From positions 95,685 to 159,684 of the forward strand of contig CAKOLL010000003.1 in the NCBI GenBank assembly GCA_934096295.1: 64,000 nt of DNA, read 5' to 3'. The position numbers and the translations under genes are program-made. Within the stretch, counting starts at the first letter, position 1. The number at the start of each line of letters is the position of its first letter. The DNA comes from an uncultured Bacilli bacterium (GTDB lineage Bacteria; Bacillota_I; Bacilli_A; RF39; UBA660). The notes beneath the pieces are model-generated. The model was not told where the DNA came from and searched no databases. It was given only the letters and a program-made list of their open reading frames with translations. Below, piece by piece: positions 1 to 9,176 of the stretch.

Positions 1-407
1 ACGGACGAAAATACGAAACATCACAAACACCGCTTTCATTAACAGCAAGTGTATCACAAGATGTACCATTAGCAACCAATGGTCTTGCAAACCAAATAAC
101 CCAAGAAACGGAAAACAAATTAACTATACCAACCACAGGTATTTATAAAATAGATTATTATTTCTCAGGAAGTAGTAATACAGCAACAGATGTTACCATA
201 TCAGTAAACCAAAACACAACTCCAATTAGTAATACAACAATAGGAAAAAGCTTAACGGCAAATCAAGACACAGACTTCGTGGGAAGTACAATAGCAAACC
301 TTAATGCAAACGATAAAATAGGCCTTTCAATAGAAGCAACAAACACAGCAACTATATCTCCATCATCAGACACCAGTGCTTACATTAATATCATAAAAAT
401 AGCATAA
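1..407 (+). CDS. C-terminal part of a surface/collagen-like or phage-tail-type protein with a C1q/BclA-like end domain (5' truncated by window)
   Basis: An open frame with codons starting at position 3 runs to TAA at 405-407 (134 codons); its beginning lies outside the window. The fragment is rich in Thr, Ser, Asn and Ala. It contains GIYKIDYYFSGSS and ends SAYINIIKIA. Alternating beta-strand segments of this kind are typical of the C1q/TNF-like jelly-roll domain at the end of collagen-like Bacillota exosporium or surface proteins (BclA type). No catalytic residues are expected in such a domain. It is the only protein gene of the left 18 kb on the plus strand and converges on ung. The family call rests on the general pattern only and could equally be a phage tail fibre tip. 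Confidence 0.55.
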   Translation, partial: GRKYETSQTPLSLTASVSQDVPLATNGLANQITQETENKLTIPTTGIYKIDYYFSGSSNTATDVTISVNQNTTPISNTTIGKSLTANQDTDFVGSTIANLNANDKIGLSIEATNTATISPSSDTSAYINIIKIA

Positions 408-415
408 CACCAAAG

Positions 416-452
416 AATCAATATTTAGAAACTTTCTAATTATTGATTTTTT
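416..452. terminator. Rho-independent terminator, probably bidirectional
   Basis: A stem AATCAATATTTAGAAA / TTTCTAATTATTGATT with one mismatch is followed by a T-run on the plus strand. It sits between the convergent ends of the surface-protein fragment (stop at 407) and ung (stop at 489). Confidence 0.75.
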
Positions 453-488
453 AATTCAAAAAGAAAAAGACTTAGTAAAAGCTAAATC

Positions 489-1148
489 TTATTTTGACCA
501 ATCAATTGGTACAAGCCCATTTTTTATTAAAAACTCATTAGTTTTAGAAAATGGCTTGCTTCCCAAAAATCCTGAATAAGCAGAAAATGGGGAAGGATGA
601 GGACTCATAATAATATAATGATGAGGATTTGTTATAAGTTTAGCTTTCTCTTTAGCAAAGTTTCCCCATAAAATAAAAACTACAGGTTCATCTTTTAAAT
701 TAAGAAGTTTAATAATATAATCAGTCATTGGTTCCCAACCTAAGTTTCTATGACTTGCAGCCTTATCCTTTTCCACTGTTAATACAGCATTTAACAAAAG
801 AACACCCTGCTTAGCCCATTCAGTTAAATCCCCATTATCCTTCGGAGGTATTCCCAAATCATCATTTAATTCTTTATAAATATTTTGTAAAGAAGGTGGT
901 ACTCTCACTCCTTTTTGAACTGAAAATGATAACCCATGAGCTTCCCCTTTACCATGATATGGGTCTTGTCCCACAATTACTACCTTTGTATTTTCATAAC
1001 TTGTTAATTTTAAAGCATTAAATATATAATCTTTCGGAGGATAAATTTCCTTAATCTCATATTCATGCATAATTTTTTTATAAAAATTTTTAAACCCAGG
1101 ACTATCCCAAATAACTTTTAATTTTTCATCCCAATCATTTCCTATCAT
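489..1148 (-). CDS. ung: Uracil-DNA glycosylase
   Basis: Removes uracil from DNA by cleaving the N-glycosidic bond, the first step of base excision repair. Family-1 UDG signatures are present: the water-activating loop GQDPYH near residue 60, GLSFSV, LLLNAVLTV, and the C-terminal HPSPFSA loop that inserts into DNA. The length is 219 aa, normal for the family. The frame stays open further upstream, but the start chosen is ATG at 1148: it has GGAGG upstream and begins MIGNDWDEKLK like other Ung N-termini. That ATG overlaps the MYG1 stop as ATGA, indicating translational coupling. It is the last gene of the rplI-dnaB-walJ-rlmH transcript. Confidence 0.97.
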   Translation of the reverse strand: MIGNDWDEKLKVIWDSPGFKNFYKKIMHEYEIKEIYPPKDYIFNALKLTSYENTKVVIVGQDPYHGKGEAHGLSFSVQKGVRVPPSLQNIYKELNDDLGIPPKDNGDLTEWAKQGVLLLNAVLTVEKDKAASHRNLGWEPMTDYIIKLLNLKDEPVVFILWGNFAKEKAKLITNPHHYIIMSPHPSPFSAYSGFLGSKPFSKTNEFLIKNGLVPIDWSK

Positions 1149-1945
1149 TTTAAAGCCTCCCGAACTGCATACATAATACCTTCTAAAGTATCTGATGCTA
1201 TTAAAAACCTTGATGTATGACAAAACCTTAAGTATGGTGGCAAATTATTTACCCATTCTAAAGGAAAATCTTTCTTCAACTTATTTGTATTACTATCTAT
1301 AGTTACCCCTTGAGCAGCATAACCTCCTCTGTTTGATGGGTATACTACATATATTGCATCTGTAAATGGCAAATAATCTTTATAAAATAAAGGTTCATTT
1401 AAAACAATAATTCTTTTATCAACAGCATCTTCATAATATTTCTTTACTTTCAAAATATCAATTTCATGTAATTTTCCTTTACTTATCATATTTTCTAATA
1501 TTTTTTTAGCAAATTCCATCGCTTCAAAAAAATTATCATCATTATCTATTACATCTTTATTATTAAAAGAATCAATAGCTATAGCTAAAGCATTATAACT
1601 ACCTGTATTATCACATAAATCTAAGTCTTCAATTAGTTTTCTATCAATGCTTTCATAAATATATTTTCCATATAATTCTTCTGAAAAAGCTCTCCATAAC
1701 TTACCAAAAGCAGCATAAGGATGTCCATTAGCTCTACATTCATTATTAGCCATATGATGGTCAAACTCACCCATTCCTATATCAAAAACTAATCCATCAA
1801 ATTCATCTGGAACAACATTACTTCTTATAATTTCCAATTTAGGATTTATAATCTTTAAAAAAGCAGCCCCGAAAACATCATCAGCATGAAATTTGCCAGC
1901 ATGAGTTAAAGCCACTTTCATATTTTTTATAGTTTCTACTTTCAT
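1145..1945 (-). CDS. MYG1 family protein (UPF0160, DHH-like metal-dependent hydrolase/exonuclease)
   Basis: 266 aa. The N-terminal HAGKFHADDVF motif, a later DIGMGEFDHH and a C-terminal GYAAQGV-type segment are characteristic of the MYG1/UPF0160 family. This is a DHH-phosphoesterase-like fold; eukaryotic MYG1 is a 3'-5' RNA exonuclease, while bacterial members are mostly uncharacterised. The conserved His and Asp residues needed for metal binding are visible. The start at 1945 has GAGG a few bases upstream; an internal ATG at 1921 (MKVALTHAGKFHADD) is a possible alternative start. It lies between rlmH (7 nt gap) and ung (4-nt overlap). Family assignment is firm; the substrate is not predictable. 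Confidence 0.9.
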   Translation of the reverse strand: MKVETIKNMKVALTHAGKFHADDVFGAAFLKIINPKLEIIRSNVVPDEFDGLVFDIGMGEFDHHMANNECRANGHPYAAFGKLWRAFSEELYGKYIYESIDRKLIEDLDLCDNTGSYNALAIAIDSFNNKDVIDNDDNFFEAMEFAKKILENMISKGKLHEIDILKVKKYYEDAVDKRIIVLNEPLFYKDYLPFTDAIYVVYPSNRGGYAAQGVTIDSNTNKLKKDFPLEWVNNLPPYLRFCHTSRFLIASDTLEGIMYAVREALK

Positions 1946-1951
1946 ACAACC

Positions 1952-2389
1952 TCACTTATGATACATCTCATGATTATTTATTTTACAAGCTCTATAAATT
2001 TGTTCAAGTAAAATGCCTCGAAATAAACCATGAGGAAAAGTCATTTGTGAAAAACTAATTAATTCATTACAAAGACTTCTAGCCTCATCATTTAACCCTA
2101 AAGAACCTCCAATTATAAAAGTTATATTACTATTCTGAGGTAAAATTTTATCTATTTTATCTGCAAATTCAATACTTGAACACATTTTACCTTTTAAATC
2201 TAACCCAATATTATAATCACTAGACTTTATATTCTTTATTAAATTACTTATTTCTTTATCATAATTTACATCATCTTTTAATTCTATTATTTCAATTTTT
2301 ATATACTTACTAATTCTTTTCTTATAATCATTTATAAGTTCATCCAAATAACTTTCTTTAATCTTTCCTGCACACAATATTTTTATCAT
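1952..2389 (-). CDS. rlmH: 23S rRNA (pseudouridine-1915-N3)-methyltransferase RlmH
   Basis: SPOUT-class methyltransferase that uses S-adenosylmethionine to methylate pseudouridine 1915 of 23S rRNA (helix 69). The length, 145 aa, is slightly below the usual ~159. Visible features are the N-terminal IKILCAGKIKESY, the trefoil-knot loop FIIGGSLGL, LSFSQMTFPHGLFR-like segment and the diagnostic C-terminus ending YHK. The ATG overlaps the walJ stop as ATGA. Pairing with walJ upstream is a classic Bacilli arrangement. Confidence 0.96.
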   Translation of the reverse strand: MIKILCAGKIKESYLDELINDYKKRISKYIKIEIIELKDDVNYDKEISNLIKNIKSSDYNIGLDLKGKMCSSIEFADKIDKILPQNSNITFIIGGSLGLNDEARSLCNELISFSQMTFPHGLFRGILLEQIYRACKINNHEMYHK

Positions 2390-3150
2390 ATTTCAATTAC
2401 TTCCGTTTTTTCATCTTGTCTTGCACAAATAATATCATGAAAATCAATTCCATATTCCATAAATGTATTATTAATTGTTTCCATGGCAATACTTTCTAAA
2501 TTATTTGTTTCGCTTAAATGTATCAAAACTATTTTCTTAGTTTTATCTCCGATTAATTTAGTAAGATAAAATGATGCTGCCTTATTAGACAAATGGCCTT
2601 CATCAGAATATACTCTTCTTTTTAACCATTCAGGATATGGTCCATTCATTAATAATTCTAAATCATGATTACTTTCAAATAGATATATATCTAAATTTTT
2701 CAAATACTTAAAGTTTTTAGCATTAACATAACCTGTATCAGTAACATATGCAATTTTTTTACCATCACATTCAAAAACATAATTTCTAGAATCTGGTGCA
2801 TCATGGCTAGATTTAAATGATGTTATATGAATTCCATCTAAGTCAATTGTATCTTCAAGTACAATTATATGCTTATAATCTTTTACATCTTCAATTGAAT
2901 AAAACATTTTTTCACTTACTATTAAAGCTGCTCCAGTTTTATCAAGCAAAGTTTTTAATGCTGACACATGATCTTTATGATTATGAGTTATAACAACATA
3001 ATCTATTGTTTTTACATCAACACCAATATCTTTTAAATTTTCATTTATATACTTATAATTTCTTCCAGCATCTAACAAAAATCTTTTATTATTTATTTCT
3101 AAATAAGTAACATTTCCTTTAGAGCCAGATGACAACACTACTACTTTCAT
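2386..3150 (-). CDS. walJ: MBL-fold metallohydrolase, WalJ/YycJ type
   Basis: 254 aa metallo-beta-lactamase-fold hydrolase. Metal ligands are seen in THNHKDH (HxHxDH), SHDAPDS, and the later ESNHD and HLS motifs. In Bacilli, WalJ/YycJ is encoded near the WalKR genes and linked to coordination of cell division with replication; it has nuclease-like metal sites. The frame extends upstream to 3207, but MKVVVLSSGSKGN from 3150 is the real N-terminus. That ATG overlaps the M23 peptidase stop (TAATG). It is followed by rlmH with a 4-nt overlap. No WalK or WalR is in the window. Confidence 0.9.
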   Translation of the reverse strand: MKVVVLSSGSKGNVTYLEINNKRFLLDAGRNYKYINENLKDIGVDVKTIDYVVITHNHKDHVSALKTLLDKTGAALIVSEKMFYSIEDVKDYKHIIVLEDTIDLDGIHITSFKSSHDAPDSRNYVFECDGKKIAYVTDTGYVNAKNFKYLKNLDIYLFESNHDLELLMNGPYPEWLKRRVYSDEGHLSNKAASFYLTKLIGDKTKKIVLIHLSETNNLESIAMETINNTFMEYGIDFHDIICARQDEKTEVIEI

Positions 3151-4643
3151 TAGAATCTTATATACCTCGTTGGATTTTGGAAAGAATATGCCCCATGGAA
3201 TGGCCATCCGATTGATACCCCGAAATGAAGGTGGGTACCAGCGGTTGGATTATATTTACTTGGTGCAGGAAGAACATATCCTGTATTTCCCATTTCTCCA
3301 ATTTGGTCTCCTTTCTTAACAGTTTGACCTTCCACAACTGTAGCTCCATACATGTGAGCATATTGTGTATAAATATTATTTTCATGTTCAATTATTACAA
3401 AGTTACCATCGGTACTTCTATAACCAACCTCAACAACAGTTCCCGGAGCAACCGCAAACACTCTTGACCTATAACCAGTACCAGAAATATCAATACCGTC
3501 GTGGTGTTTTCCCCATCGCCATTGGAAAGGACTTGTAATAACATATGGATATTCAGTTGGATAACCCCATCCACTAGTTGGATAATAATAACCATTTGTT
3601 CTTCTACCAATTGTATATTGTTCTTGAACCATTTCTCTAATTACTTTACGATCCTTAATTTCAACACCAGTTGAACGTTCACCATTAATAACCTCGTAAG
3701 TACTATGAATTAATGTTATACCATTAACACCAGGTCTTGTAGGTTCTTTATAACTTGGTTCTTTTGTATTATCAACAATTGGATCTGCTGTTGTAAATGG
3801 TGTAATATTTTCATTTATTTCATAAACACTATAAGTTAAAGTAATTACTGGATTAATAATTGTAATATTAACCACACTACCTACTGCAAGCATCGAATCC
3901 TCACTCTTATATTTAGGGTTTGCAATCAAAAATTCTTGAGAGTTCATTTTATTATCTTCACTTATACTGGCAATACTATCCCCAGACTTAACTGTATAAG
4001 TATCCATTTTAACATCTGGACCAAATAACAAATATTGACTTAAAGATTCAGAATCAGTATAAATTTTATTTTTAACACTAACATATCCTTCTTTTATAGT
4101 TATAGTTTCATTAAAATACATATTTTCAATAATAGAACCTATTTCACTAATACTTCTATGCCCTTCATTATAATCATTTAATTCTTCTTCAGTTACAAAT
4201 GATAAAACATATTTTTTTAATGAATCTTCAAATACTTTTCTATCTAAAACATTAATAACAATATTTTCTTTTTCTTTATCATCACTTTTTATTGTAATAA
4301 TATAACCTTTTATAGTAAAATCATCTGCATTTTCAATTTTTTGATATATTTCCTCTACCCCCATATAGTTTTCATCAAACGTTTTTGTTTCCACTATATC
4401 TAGTCCATCTGGAGGATAAACATAATCAACACCATATTGATCTTTTATATTTTGTTGTTCTTTATTAATTAAACTATATAATTCATTTTCATCTTTAATT
4501 AACCCAATTTCTTTTCCATCCAAATAAATTTGATATGCTCTACTAGCGTCATCAAACTTATAATCATTTTTTTCATTTACAAAATATAAAACAATAATTA
4601 ATATTGATAATATAGCAGTTATAACTTTACTTTTATTATTCAT
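3150..4643 (-). CDS. Membrane-anchored M23 metallopeptidase with LysM and G5-like domains
   Basis: A peptidoglycan endopeptidase of the LytM/M23 family, about 497 aa. Order: N-terminal membrane anchor (about residues 7-22), an extracellular stretch, a LysM cell-wall-binding domain starting TYTVKSGDSIASI, a G5-like beta segment ending in QEQYTIGRR, and the catalytic domain. Zinc ligands are visible as HHDGID (HxxxD) and HLHFG (HxH). The second ATG (4643) is preferred over 4649 because GGAG of the end of dnaB is then 6 nt away. It overlaps dnaB by 8 nt. It probably acts outside the membrane in wall remodelling; the cross-link cleaved cannot be told from sequence. Confidence 0.9.
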   Translation of the reverse strand: MNNKSKVITAILSILIIVLYFVNEKNDYKFDDASRAYQIYLDGKEIGLIKDENELYSLINKEQQNIKDQYGVDYVYPPDGLDIVETKTFDENYMGVEEIYQKIENADDFTIKGYIITIKSDDKEKENIVINVLDRKVFEDSLKKYVLSFVTEEELNDYNEGHRSISEIGSIIENMYFNETITIKEGYVSVKNKIYTDSESLSQYLLFGPDVKMDTYTVKSGDSIASISEDNKMNSQEFLIANPKYKSEDSMLAVGSVVNITIINPVITLTYSVYEINENITPFTTADPIVDNTKEPSYKEPTRPGVNGITLIHSTYEVINGERSTGVEIKDRKVIREMVQEQYTIGRRTNGYYYPTSGWGYPTEYPYVITSPFQWRWGKHHDGIDISGTGYRSRVFAVAPGTVVEVGYRSTDGNFVIIEHENNIYTQYAHMYGATVVEGQTVKKGDQIGEMGNTGYVLPAPSKYNPTAGTHLHFGVSIGWPFHGAYSFQNPTRYIRF

Positions 4644-5979
4644 TTTCATCTCCAGCTGCTTTTAATTGACTCTTAAAACTACTCATATTAAGTTCAAATA
4701 ATAAGTTAACTGTTCCAAGTCCTCCCTTTCTGTGCTTAGCAATTATTAATTCTGCTGGCACTATTTTTTGATTAAAATCTTTTGCTTTTTCATAATAATC
4801 TTTACGATTTATAAATAAAACCATATCGGCATCTTGTTCCAAAGATCCAGACTCACGTAAATCTGCAAGCATTGGTTGATTACTTTCTCTTTTTTCGGCA
4901 CTTCTTGATAATTGTGATAAGGCAATAACTGGTACACCTAACTCTAAAGCCATAGTCTTAAGTGAACGAGATATTTCTGATACCTCAACTTGACGAGATT
5001 CAACTCTTCTTGAACCGGAACTAACTAATTGCAAGTAGTCAATTACTACCAAGCCTAAACCATCTTCACTATTGGCAAGTCTTCTACATTTAGCACGTAT
5101 CTCTTGCGCCGTTACCCCTGCATTATCTTCAATATATATATTTGTATCAGCAAGTTGTGATAATGCTTCATTATATCTTTTCCAATCTTTTTCTTGCATA
5201 TTACCAGTTTGCAATTTATAAGCATCAATTTGCCCAATTGATGAAATCATACGATTAATTAGCATTTCCGCTGACATTTCTAAGTTAAATATTGCAACAG
5301 CTTTTTTTGTATGTGTTGCAGCATAAGCAGCCATATTTAAAGCAAGCGCAGTTTTTCCCATCCCTGGACGAGCTGCCAAAATAATCATTTCTCCACCTTG
5401 TAACCCAGTTGTTATTTTATCAAAATCAGGAAAACCAGTTTCAATACCTGTAATGCTTCTCTTATTTTTAGCAAGTTCTTCCAATTTAGCTTGTGCTCTT
5501 CTTAATATTTCACTAATTGGCACAAAGTCACCAACACTTCTTGCTCTAACAACATTTAATATATTTTTTTCAGCATTATCAAGTAAACTATTTACATCTT
5601 CTTCATCATATGTCTTAGTTATTATATCACTTGCTGTTTCAATTAAATTTCTTCTAACAGCATAATCTTTAATTATTTTAATATAAAAATCCAAATTAGC
5701 ACTTGTTACTACACTATCAATTACTTCAGTAATATAGTCAAGTCCCACAGCATTAAATTTCTTATCTTTATCAAGTTCATTTCTAAGGGTTGTAACATCA
5801 ATCGGTGTCTTACTTTCATGCAGACTTTTAATTGCATTAAATATATATCTATTTCTCTCATCAAAGAACATATCACTTGTTACTTCTTCAACAATTTTAC
5901 TAACTTCATTATTGTTTAAAAAAGCAACACCTAAGACACTCATCTCAGCTTCTTTATTCTGAGGCATTCCTCTTGCCAT
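4636..5979 (-). CDS. dnaB: Replicative DNA helicase DnaB
   Basis: Hexameric 5'-3' helicase of the replication fork, 447 aa. It has an N-terminal DnaB_N helical domain (PQNKEAEMSVLG start) and a RecA-like C-terminal motor with Walker A ARPGMGKTAL and Walker B VVIDYLQL. DnaB family signatures ALSQLSRS and QDADMVLFINR follow. The start ATG at 5979 has GGAGG. It follows rplI by 8 nt, the order rplI-dnaB also seen in many Bacilli. The last codons supply the Shine-Dalgarno of the M23 peptidase gene. Confidence 0.98.
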   Translation of the reverse strand: MARGMPQNKEAEMSVLGVAFLNNNEVSKIVEEVTSDMFFDERNRYIFNAIKSLHESKTPIDVTTLRNELDKDKKFNAVGLDYITEVIDSVVTSANLDFYIKIIKDYAVRRNLIETASDIITKTYDEEDVNSLLDNAEKNILNVVRARSVGDFVPISEILRRAQAKLEELAKNKRSITGIETGFPDFDKITTGLQGGEMIILAARPGMGKTALALNMAAYAATHTKKAVAIFNLEMSAEMLINRMISSIGQIDAYKLQTGNMQEKDWKRYNEALSQLADTNIYIEDNAGVTAQEIRAKCRRLANSEDGLGLVVIDYLQLVSSGSRRVESRQVEVSEISRSLKTMALELGVPVIALSQLSRSAEKRESNQPMLADLRESGSLEQDADMVLFINRKDYYEKAKDFNQKIVPAELIIAKHRKGGLGTVNLLFELNMSSFKSQLKAAGDENE

Positions 5980-5987
5980 AAACCCTC

Positions 5988-6428
5988 CTATTTAACTAAT
6001 TCAACATTCATGTCAAATTTAACTTTTTTATGTAATTCAATACTTACTTTAGTAACACCTAAACTACTTATTGCCACATCGCTTTTAATACATTTTTTAT
6101 CTATTTTATAACCCATATCTTTTAACTTTTCAGATATTTGTTTATTAGATATTGTACCAAATACTTTGTCACCAGCTCCAGTTTTAACTTTAAAAGTTAT
6201 AGTTTTTCCATCTAACTTTTTCTTTATTTCATTTAAGCTTTCTACTAAAGCATCTTCATTTTTTTGTCTTTCATCTAATTCTTCATTTAATATTTCACTA
6301 CTTCTTTTTGTATAAGGAACAGCTAAATTATTCTTAATTAAATAATTATTAGCATAACCATCACTTACATTAATTACACTATCTTTTTTACCTTTTCCTT
6401 TTACATCACTTAATAAAATTACTTTCAT
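5988..6428 (-). CDS. rplI: Ribosomal protein bL9
   Basis: 146 aa, normal length. The N-terminal rRNA-binding domain has the bL9 signature MKVILLSDVKGKGKKDSVINVSDGYANNYL (start and end of it), followed by a long connecting helix rich in Glu and Lys and a C-terminal domain (VGKT-like TGAGDKVFGTISN). First gene of the transcript that runs through dnaB to ung. An AGGAGG lies just upstream of the ATG. Confidence 0.97.
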   Translation of the reverse strand: MKVILLSDVKGKGKKDSVINVSDGYANNYLIKNNLAVPYTKRSSEILNEELDERQKNEDALVESLNEIKKKLDGKTITFKVKTGAGDKVFGTISNKQISEKLKDMGYKIDKKCIKSDVAISSLGVTKVSIELHKKVKFDMNVELVK

Positions 6429-6455
6429 CTAAATAACCTCCTTTAAGTAAATAAT

Positions 6456-6484
6456 ATTATACCATTTTTTAATATAAAGAACAA
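6456..6484 (-). promoter_or_regulatory. Sigma-A-type promoter for rplI-dnaB operon
   Basis: On the minus strand: TTGTTC (6479-6484), 17-bp spacer, TATAAT (6456-6461), 27 nt ahead of the rplI start codon. A palindrome lies 4 bp upstream of the -35 box. Confidence 0.75.
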
Positions 6485-6488
6485 TTCT

Positions 6489-6533
6489 AAAGTGCAAAAT
6501 TTGCACTTTGAATATCTATTGTTGCACTTTGAA
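6489..6533. repeat. Palindrome plus direct repeat between the MBOAT gene and rplI promoter
   Basis: 6489-6509 is a 21-bp palindrome (AAAGTGCAAA, one base, TTTGCACTTT). The half TTGCACTTTGAA at 6501-6512 recurs at 6522-6533, a 21-bp period. It can act as a terminator for the MBOAT operon, although no clear U-run follows on the minus strand. Its position just upstream of a -35 box resembles the repeat arrays in front of the COG1373 ATPase genes. Confidence 0.6.
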
Positions 6534-6535
6534 AC

Positions 6536-7912
6536 TTAAAATCTAAAATATATAAATGGATTATAGCTTGATGCTAAAATACCCACAATACTAAGAATAA
6601 ATAATACAAGTATTATAATATCACTCATTTTATTTTTCTTATCTAAAACATTTTTAAATATTGGTGTACATGCAAATATTGCTAAAATAAATACAAATAT
6701 TGTTCTTACCCTAATTATTTGATAATGACTAAATATACTTAAATTACCAAATCCATGGGCACCAAACAATGTTTTAATTGCTTCCACTAAAGTACTTGTA
6801 TCTGTAAAATAAAATATTATAAACCCAAAAGTAACTAAACTAAATGTATAAACATGTCCAAACACTTTAGGTAACTTATCAATATTTTTAAATACAAATT
6901 TTTCTAACACTAATAAAACAAAATAGAAAAGTCCCCAGAAAACAAAGTTCCAACTAGCACCATGCCATAAACCAGTCAAGGCCCACACCACAAATAAATT
7001 AAATATATGACGCGCACCTTTACATCTATTTCCACCTAAAGGAATATAAACATAATCTCTAAAAAAAGTTGATAAAGATATATGCCATCTTCTCCAAAAG
7101 TCAGTTATAGTGCGAGCAATATATGGATAATTGAAATTTTCTAAATAATTAAATCCAAGCATTTTACCTAAACCAATTGCCATGTCGCTATATCCACTAA
7201 AATCAAAATATATTTGGAAAGTAAAAGCAATACCACCAACAACCATGCCAATAACACCTAACTGTGCAATATTAGAACCAAATAAAGTATCAGCAACATA
7301 AGCCATTTCATTTGCTATTACCACTTTTTTAAATAAACCAATAATAAATCTTCTAATACCTGTTGCAAATTTTTCTATATTTTCGCACCTTTCATCAAGT
7401 TCTTCATTAACAGTTTCATATCTAACTATGGGTCCCGCAATAAGCTGAGGAAAAGCACTAATATAACACCCTAAATTAATAATACTTTTTTGCACAGGTA
7501 CTTTACCTTTATAAACATCAATAACATAAGTAAGTATTTGAAATGTATAAAAACTAATACCTATTGGTAAACTTATACTTAAAAATTTAATATTTAAATT
7601 AAATAAATTATTTATATTGTCTAAAAAGAAATTAGTATATTTAAATATAAAAAGCAATCCCAAATTAAACACTAAATCAATTATTAACCATTTCTTTTTA
7701 CTACTACTTTTATCCATTACTAAAGCAATATAATAATTAACTAAAATAGATAAAATCATTAGAATGACATAAATAGGTTCTCCATATCCATAAAACATTA
7801 ATGAAAATATAAATAAAACAATATTTCTTGTCTTTCTTTTTTTAGGCACAAAGTAACATATTAAGAATATTGGAAGAAAACAAAATAAGAAAATTAAACT
7901 AGAAAATACCAT
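6536..7912 (-). CDS. MBOAT family membrane O-acyltransferase (AlgI/DltB/PatA-like)
   Basis: 458 aa polytopic membrane protein. MBOAT signatures are clear: FDFSGYSDMAIGLG, NYPYIARTITDFWRRWHISL, and the catalytic histidine in GLWHGASW. The N-terminus FSSLIFLFCFLPIFLI is typical of the AlgI-type family. Such proteins move acyl groups (often acetyl) across the membrane onto exported polysaccharide or wall polymers. It is coupled to the upstream DHHW-type partner through TAATG at 7912, the same two-gene unit as AlgI plus AlgJ/AlgX-like proteins. The acceptor polymer is unknown; no polysaccharide synthesis genes are nearby. Confidence 0.93.
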   Translation of the reverse strand: MVFSSLIFLFCFLPIFLICYFVPKKRKTRNIVLFIFSLMFYGYGEPIYVILMILSILVNYYIALVMDKSSSKKKWLIIDLVFNLGLLFIFKYTNFFLDNINNLFNLNIKFLSISLPIGISFYTFQILTYVIDVYKGKVPVQKSIINLGCYISAFPQLIAGPIVRYETVNEELDERCENIEKFATGIRRFIIGLFKKVVIANEMAYVADTLFGSNIAQLGVIGMVVGGIAFTFQIYFDFSGYSDMAIGLGKMLGFNYLENFNYPYIARTITDFWRRWHISLSTFFRDYVYIPLGGNRCKGARHIFNLFVVWALTGLWHGASWNFVFWGLFYFVLLVLEKFVFKNIDKLPKVFGHVYTFSLVTFGFIIFYFTDTSTLVEAIKTLFGAHGFGNLSIFSHYQIIRVRTIFVFILAIFACTPIFKNVLDKKNKMSDIIILVLFILSIVGILASSYNPFIYFRF

Positions 7913-9102
7913 TATTTTACTCTCCCTTCAAAATCATAATCATATTGGTCAAACATACTTGAACCACCTTCATATAAGAATAATACTTTAGAAATATTAT
8001 TATCACTAACATACTTACTTAAATTAAATTCTTTATTTTTATATTCATCATATCTTAAGTTAATAACATGTGTTTTATTAAAAGAACTAGCTATTAAATA
8101 ATCTATTTGCCAAGAATAAGAATCCCCGATAATAAGTAAATTTTCTTTATCACTATTATGATAATCATAAACTACATTTCCATATTGGCCATTAAAATAT
8201 TGCACATAATAATCATAATATTTATAATCTCTATCTAGTCTAATTTCTCTAGGTTTAAATAAATTATCACTCTTTTTACCATTAACGTAAACATCATAAT
8301 CTAGTTTTATATCTACATCTCTAATATAATCATTTATATTATCATTTAAAGCAGTTTTAGCAAGTGAACCATAATACTTTCTTTCTTTATGTTCTACGAT
8401 ATTAAAATTATTAATTGCATCAATACCAAACATATCACAAATATCTTTATAGCCATCTAATGCTCCCTTTATTGTCCAATGATGATCAGTTTTATAAAAG
8501 TATTCTTTATACTCACCTATACTTTTTACATCCATTACTCTAACATTAATATTATTATCTAACTTACTTACGAACTCATTAACATATTTACTTAAATTAT
8601 CTTTCTTTAATGTTGTAAACTCATATCTCGTAGGAATATAAATATTTACATCTATTCCCTTCTTACTTAATTCATTAAAAAACTTTACTTGACTATCCAA
8701 TCTTTCATCTAATTCTTTACTTGTATATTTATTTGTTAAATAATAAAACTCATTTACTTTATCATAAAATATATACTCACCATCACTATTCTTCTTTATA
8801 GGCACATCCTTAAACAGTATCTTATTACTTGCAAAATCCATACTATTATACAAACTATTTATTTGATTATAAAGTGGAAAATAATTCGTCACTTTATTTT
8901 CAACACTATTTTCTATTCTTCCCACTACATTATTTATTTTATCAATAACATTATTAACATCTTTTTCTTTATACTCTGAAAAATTATCCATATTCATACT
9001 TCTAATTCCCATTTTAACAAGCAAAAACTTACATGGAATACATAAACAAACACCAAATAAAATAATTAAAAATGCTATTACTAATTTTTTATCTTTTTGC
9101 AT
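7912..9102 (-). CDS. DHHW-motif (AlgJ/AlgX-like SGNH-type) protein, partner of MBOAT
   Basis: About 396 aa, with an N-terminal membrane anchor (residues ~6-26) and an extracellular domain. The name-giving motif is KTDHHWT, and a GDSYSW nucleophile block follows near the C-terminus. This is the SGNH-hydrolase-like pairing found in AlgJ/AlgX-type O-acetylation modules. The frame opens with GTG at 9111, but ATG at 9102 sits properly behind AGGTG and is preferred. It probably completes acyl transfer to an extracellular polymer together with the MBOAT protein. Substrate unknown. Confidence 0.85.
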   Translation of the reverse strand: MQKDKKLVIAFLIILFGVCLCIPCKFLLVKMGIRSMNMDNFSEYKEKDVNNVIDKINNVVGRIENSVENKVTNYFPLYNQINSLYNSMDFASNKILFKDVPIKKNSDGEYIFYDKVNEFYYLTNKYTSKELDERLDSQVKFFNELSKKGIDVNIYIPTRYEFTTLKKDNLSKYVNEFVSKLDNNINVRVMDVKSIGEYKEYFYKTDHHWTIKGALDGYKDICDMFGIDAINNFNIVEHKERKYYGSLAKTALNDNINDYIRDVDIKLDYDVYVNGKKSDNLFKPREIRLDRDYKYYDYYVQYFNGQYGNVVYDYHNSDKENLLIIGDSYSWQIDYLIASSFNKTHVINLRYDEYKNKEFNLSKYVSDNNISKVLFLYEGGSSMFDQYDYDFEGRVK

Positions 9103-9149
9103 AAGTATCACCTAATAACATTTTACCACAATAAAATTTTTAAGTATAG

Positions 9150-9172
9150 AAAAACCCACCAATTTGGTGAGT
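9150..9172 (-). terminator. Terminator of rpsF-ssb-rpsR
   Basis: On the minus strand, the palindrome CACCAAATTGGTG is extended by flanking pairs and followed by GGGTTTTTC. It starts a few bases after the rpsR stop. Confidence 0.85.
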
Positions 9173-9176
9173 CAAA

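Noticed and set aside
489..1223. Longer ung (start at 1223)
   Set aside because: The extra 25 codons lie inside the MYG1 coding region and do not resemble Ung; ATG 1148 has a proper ribosome site.
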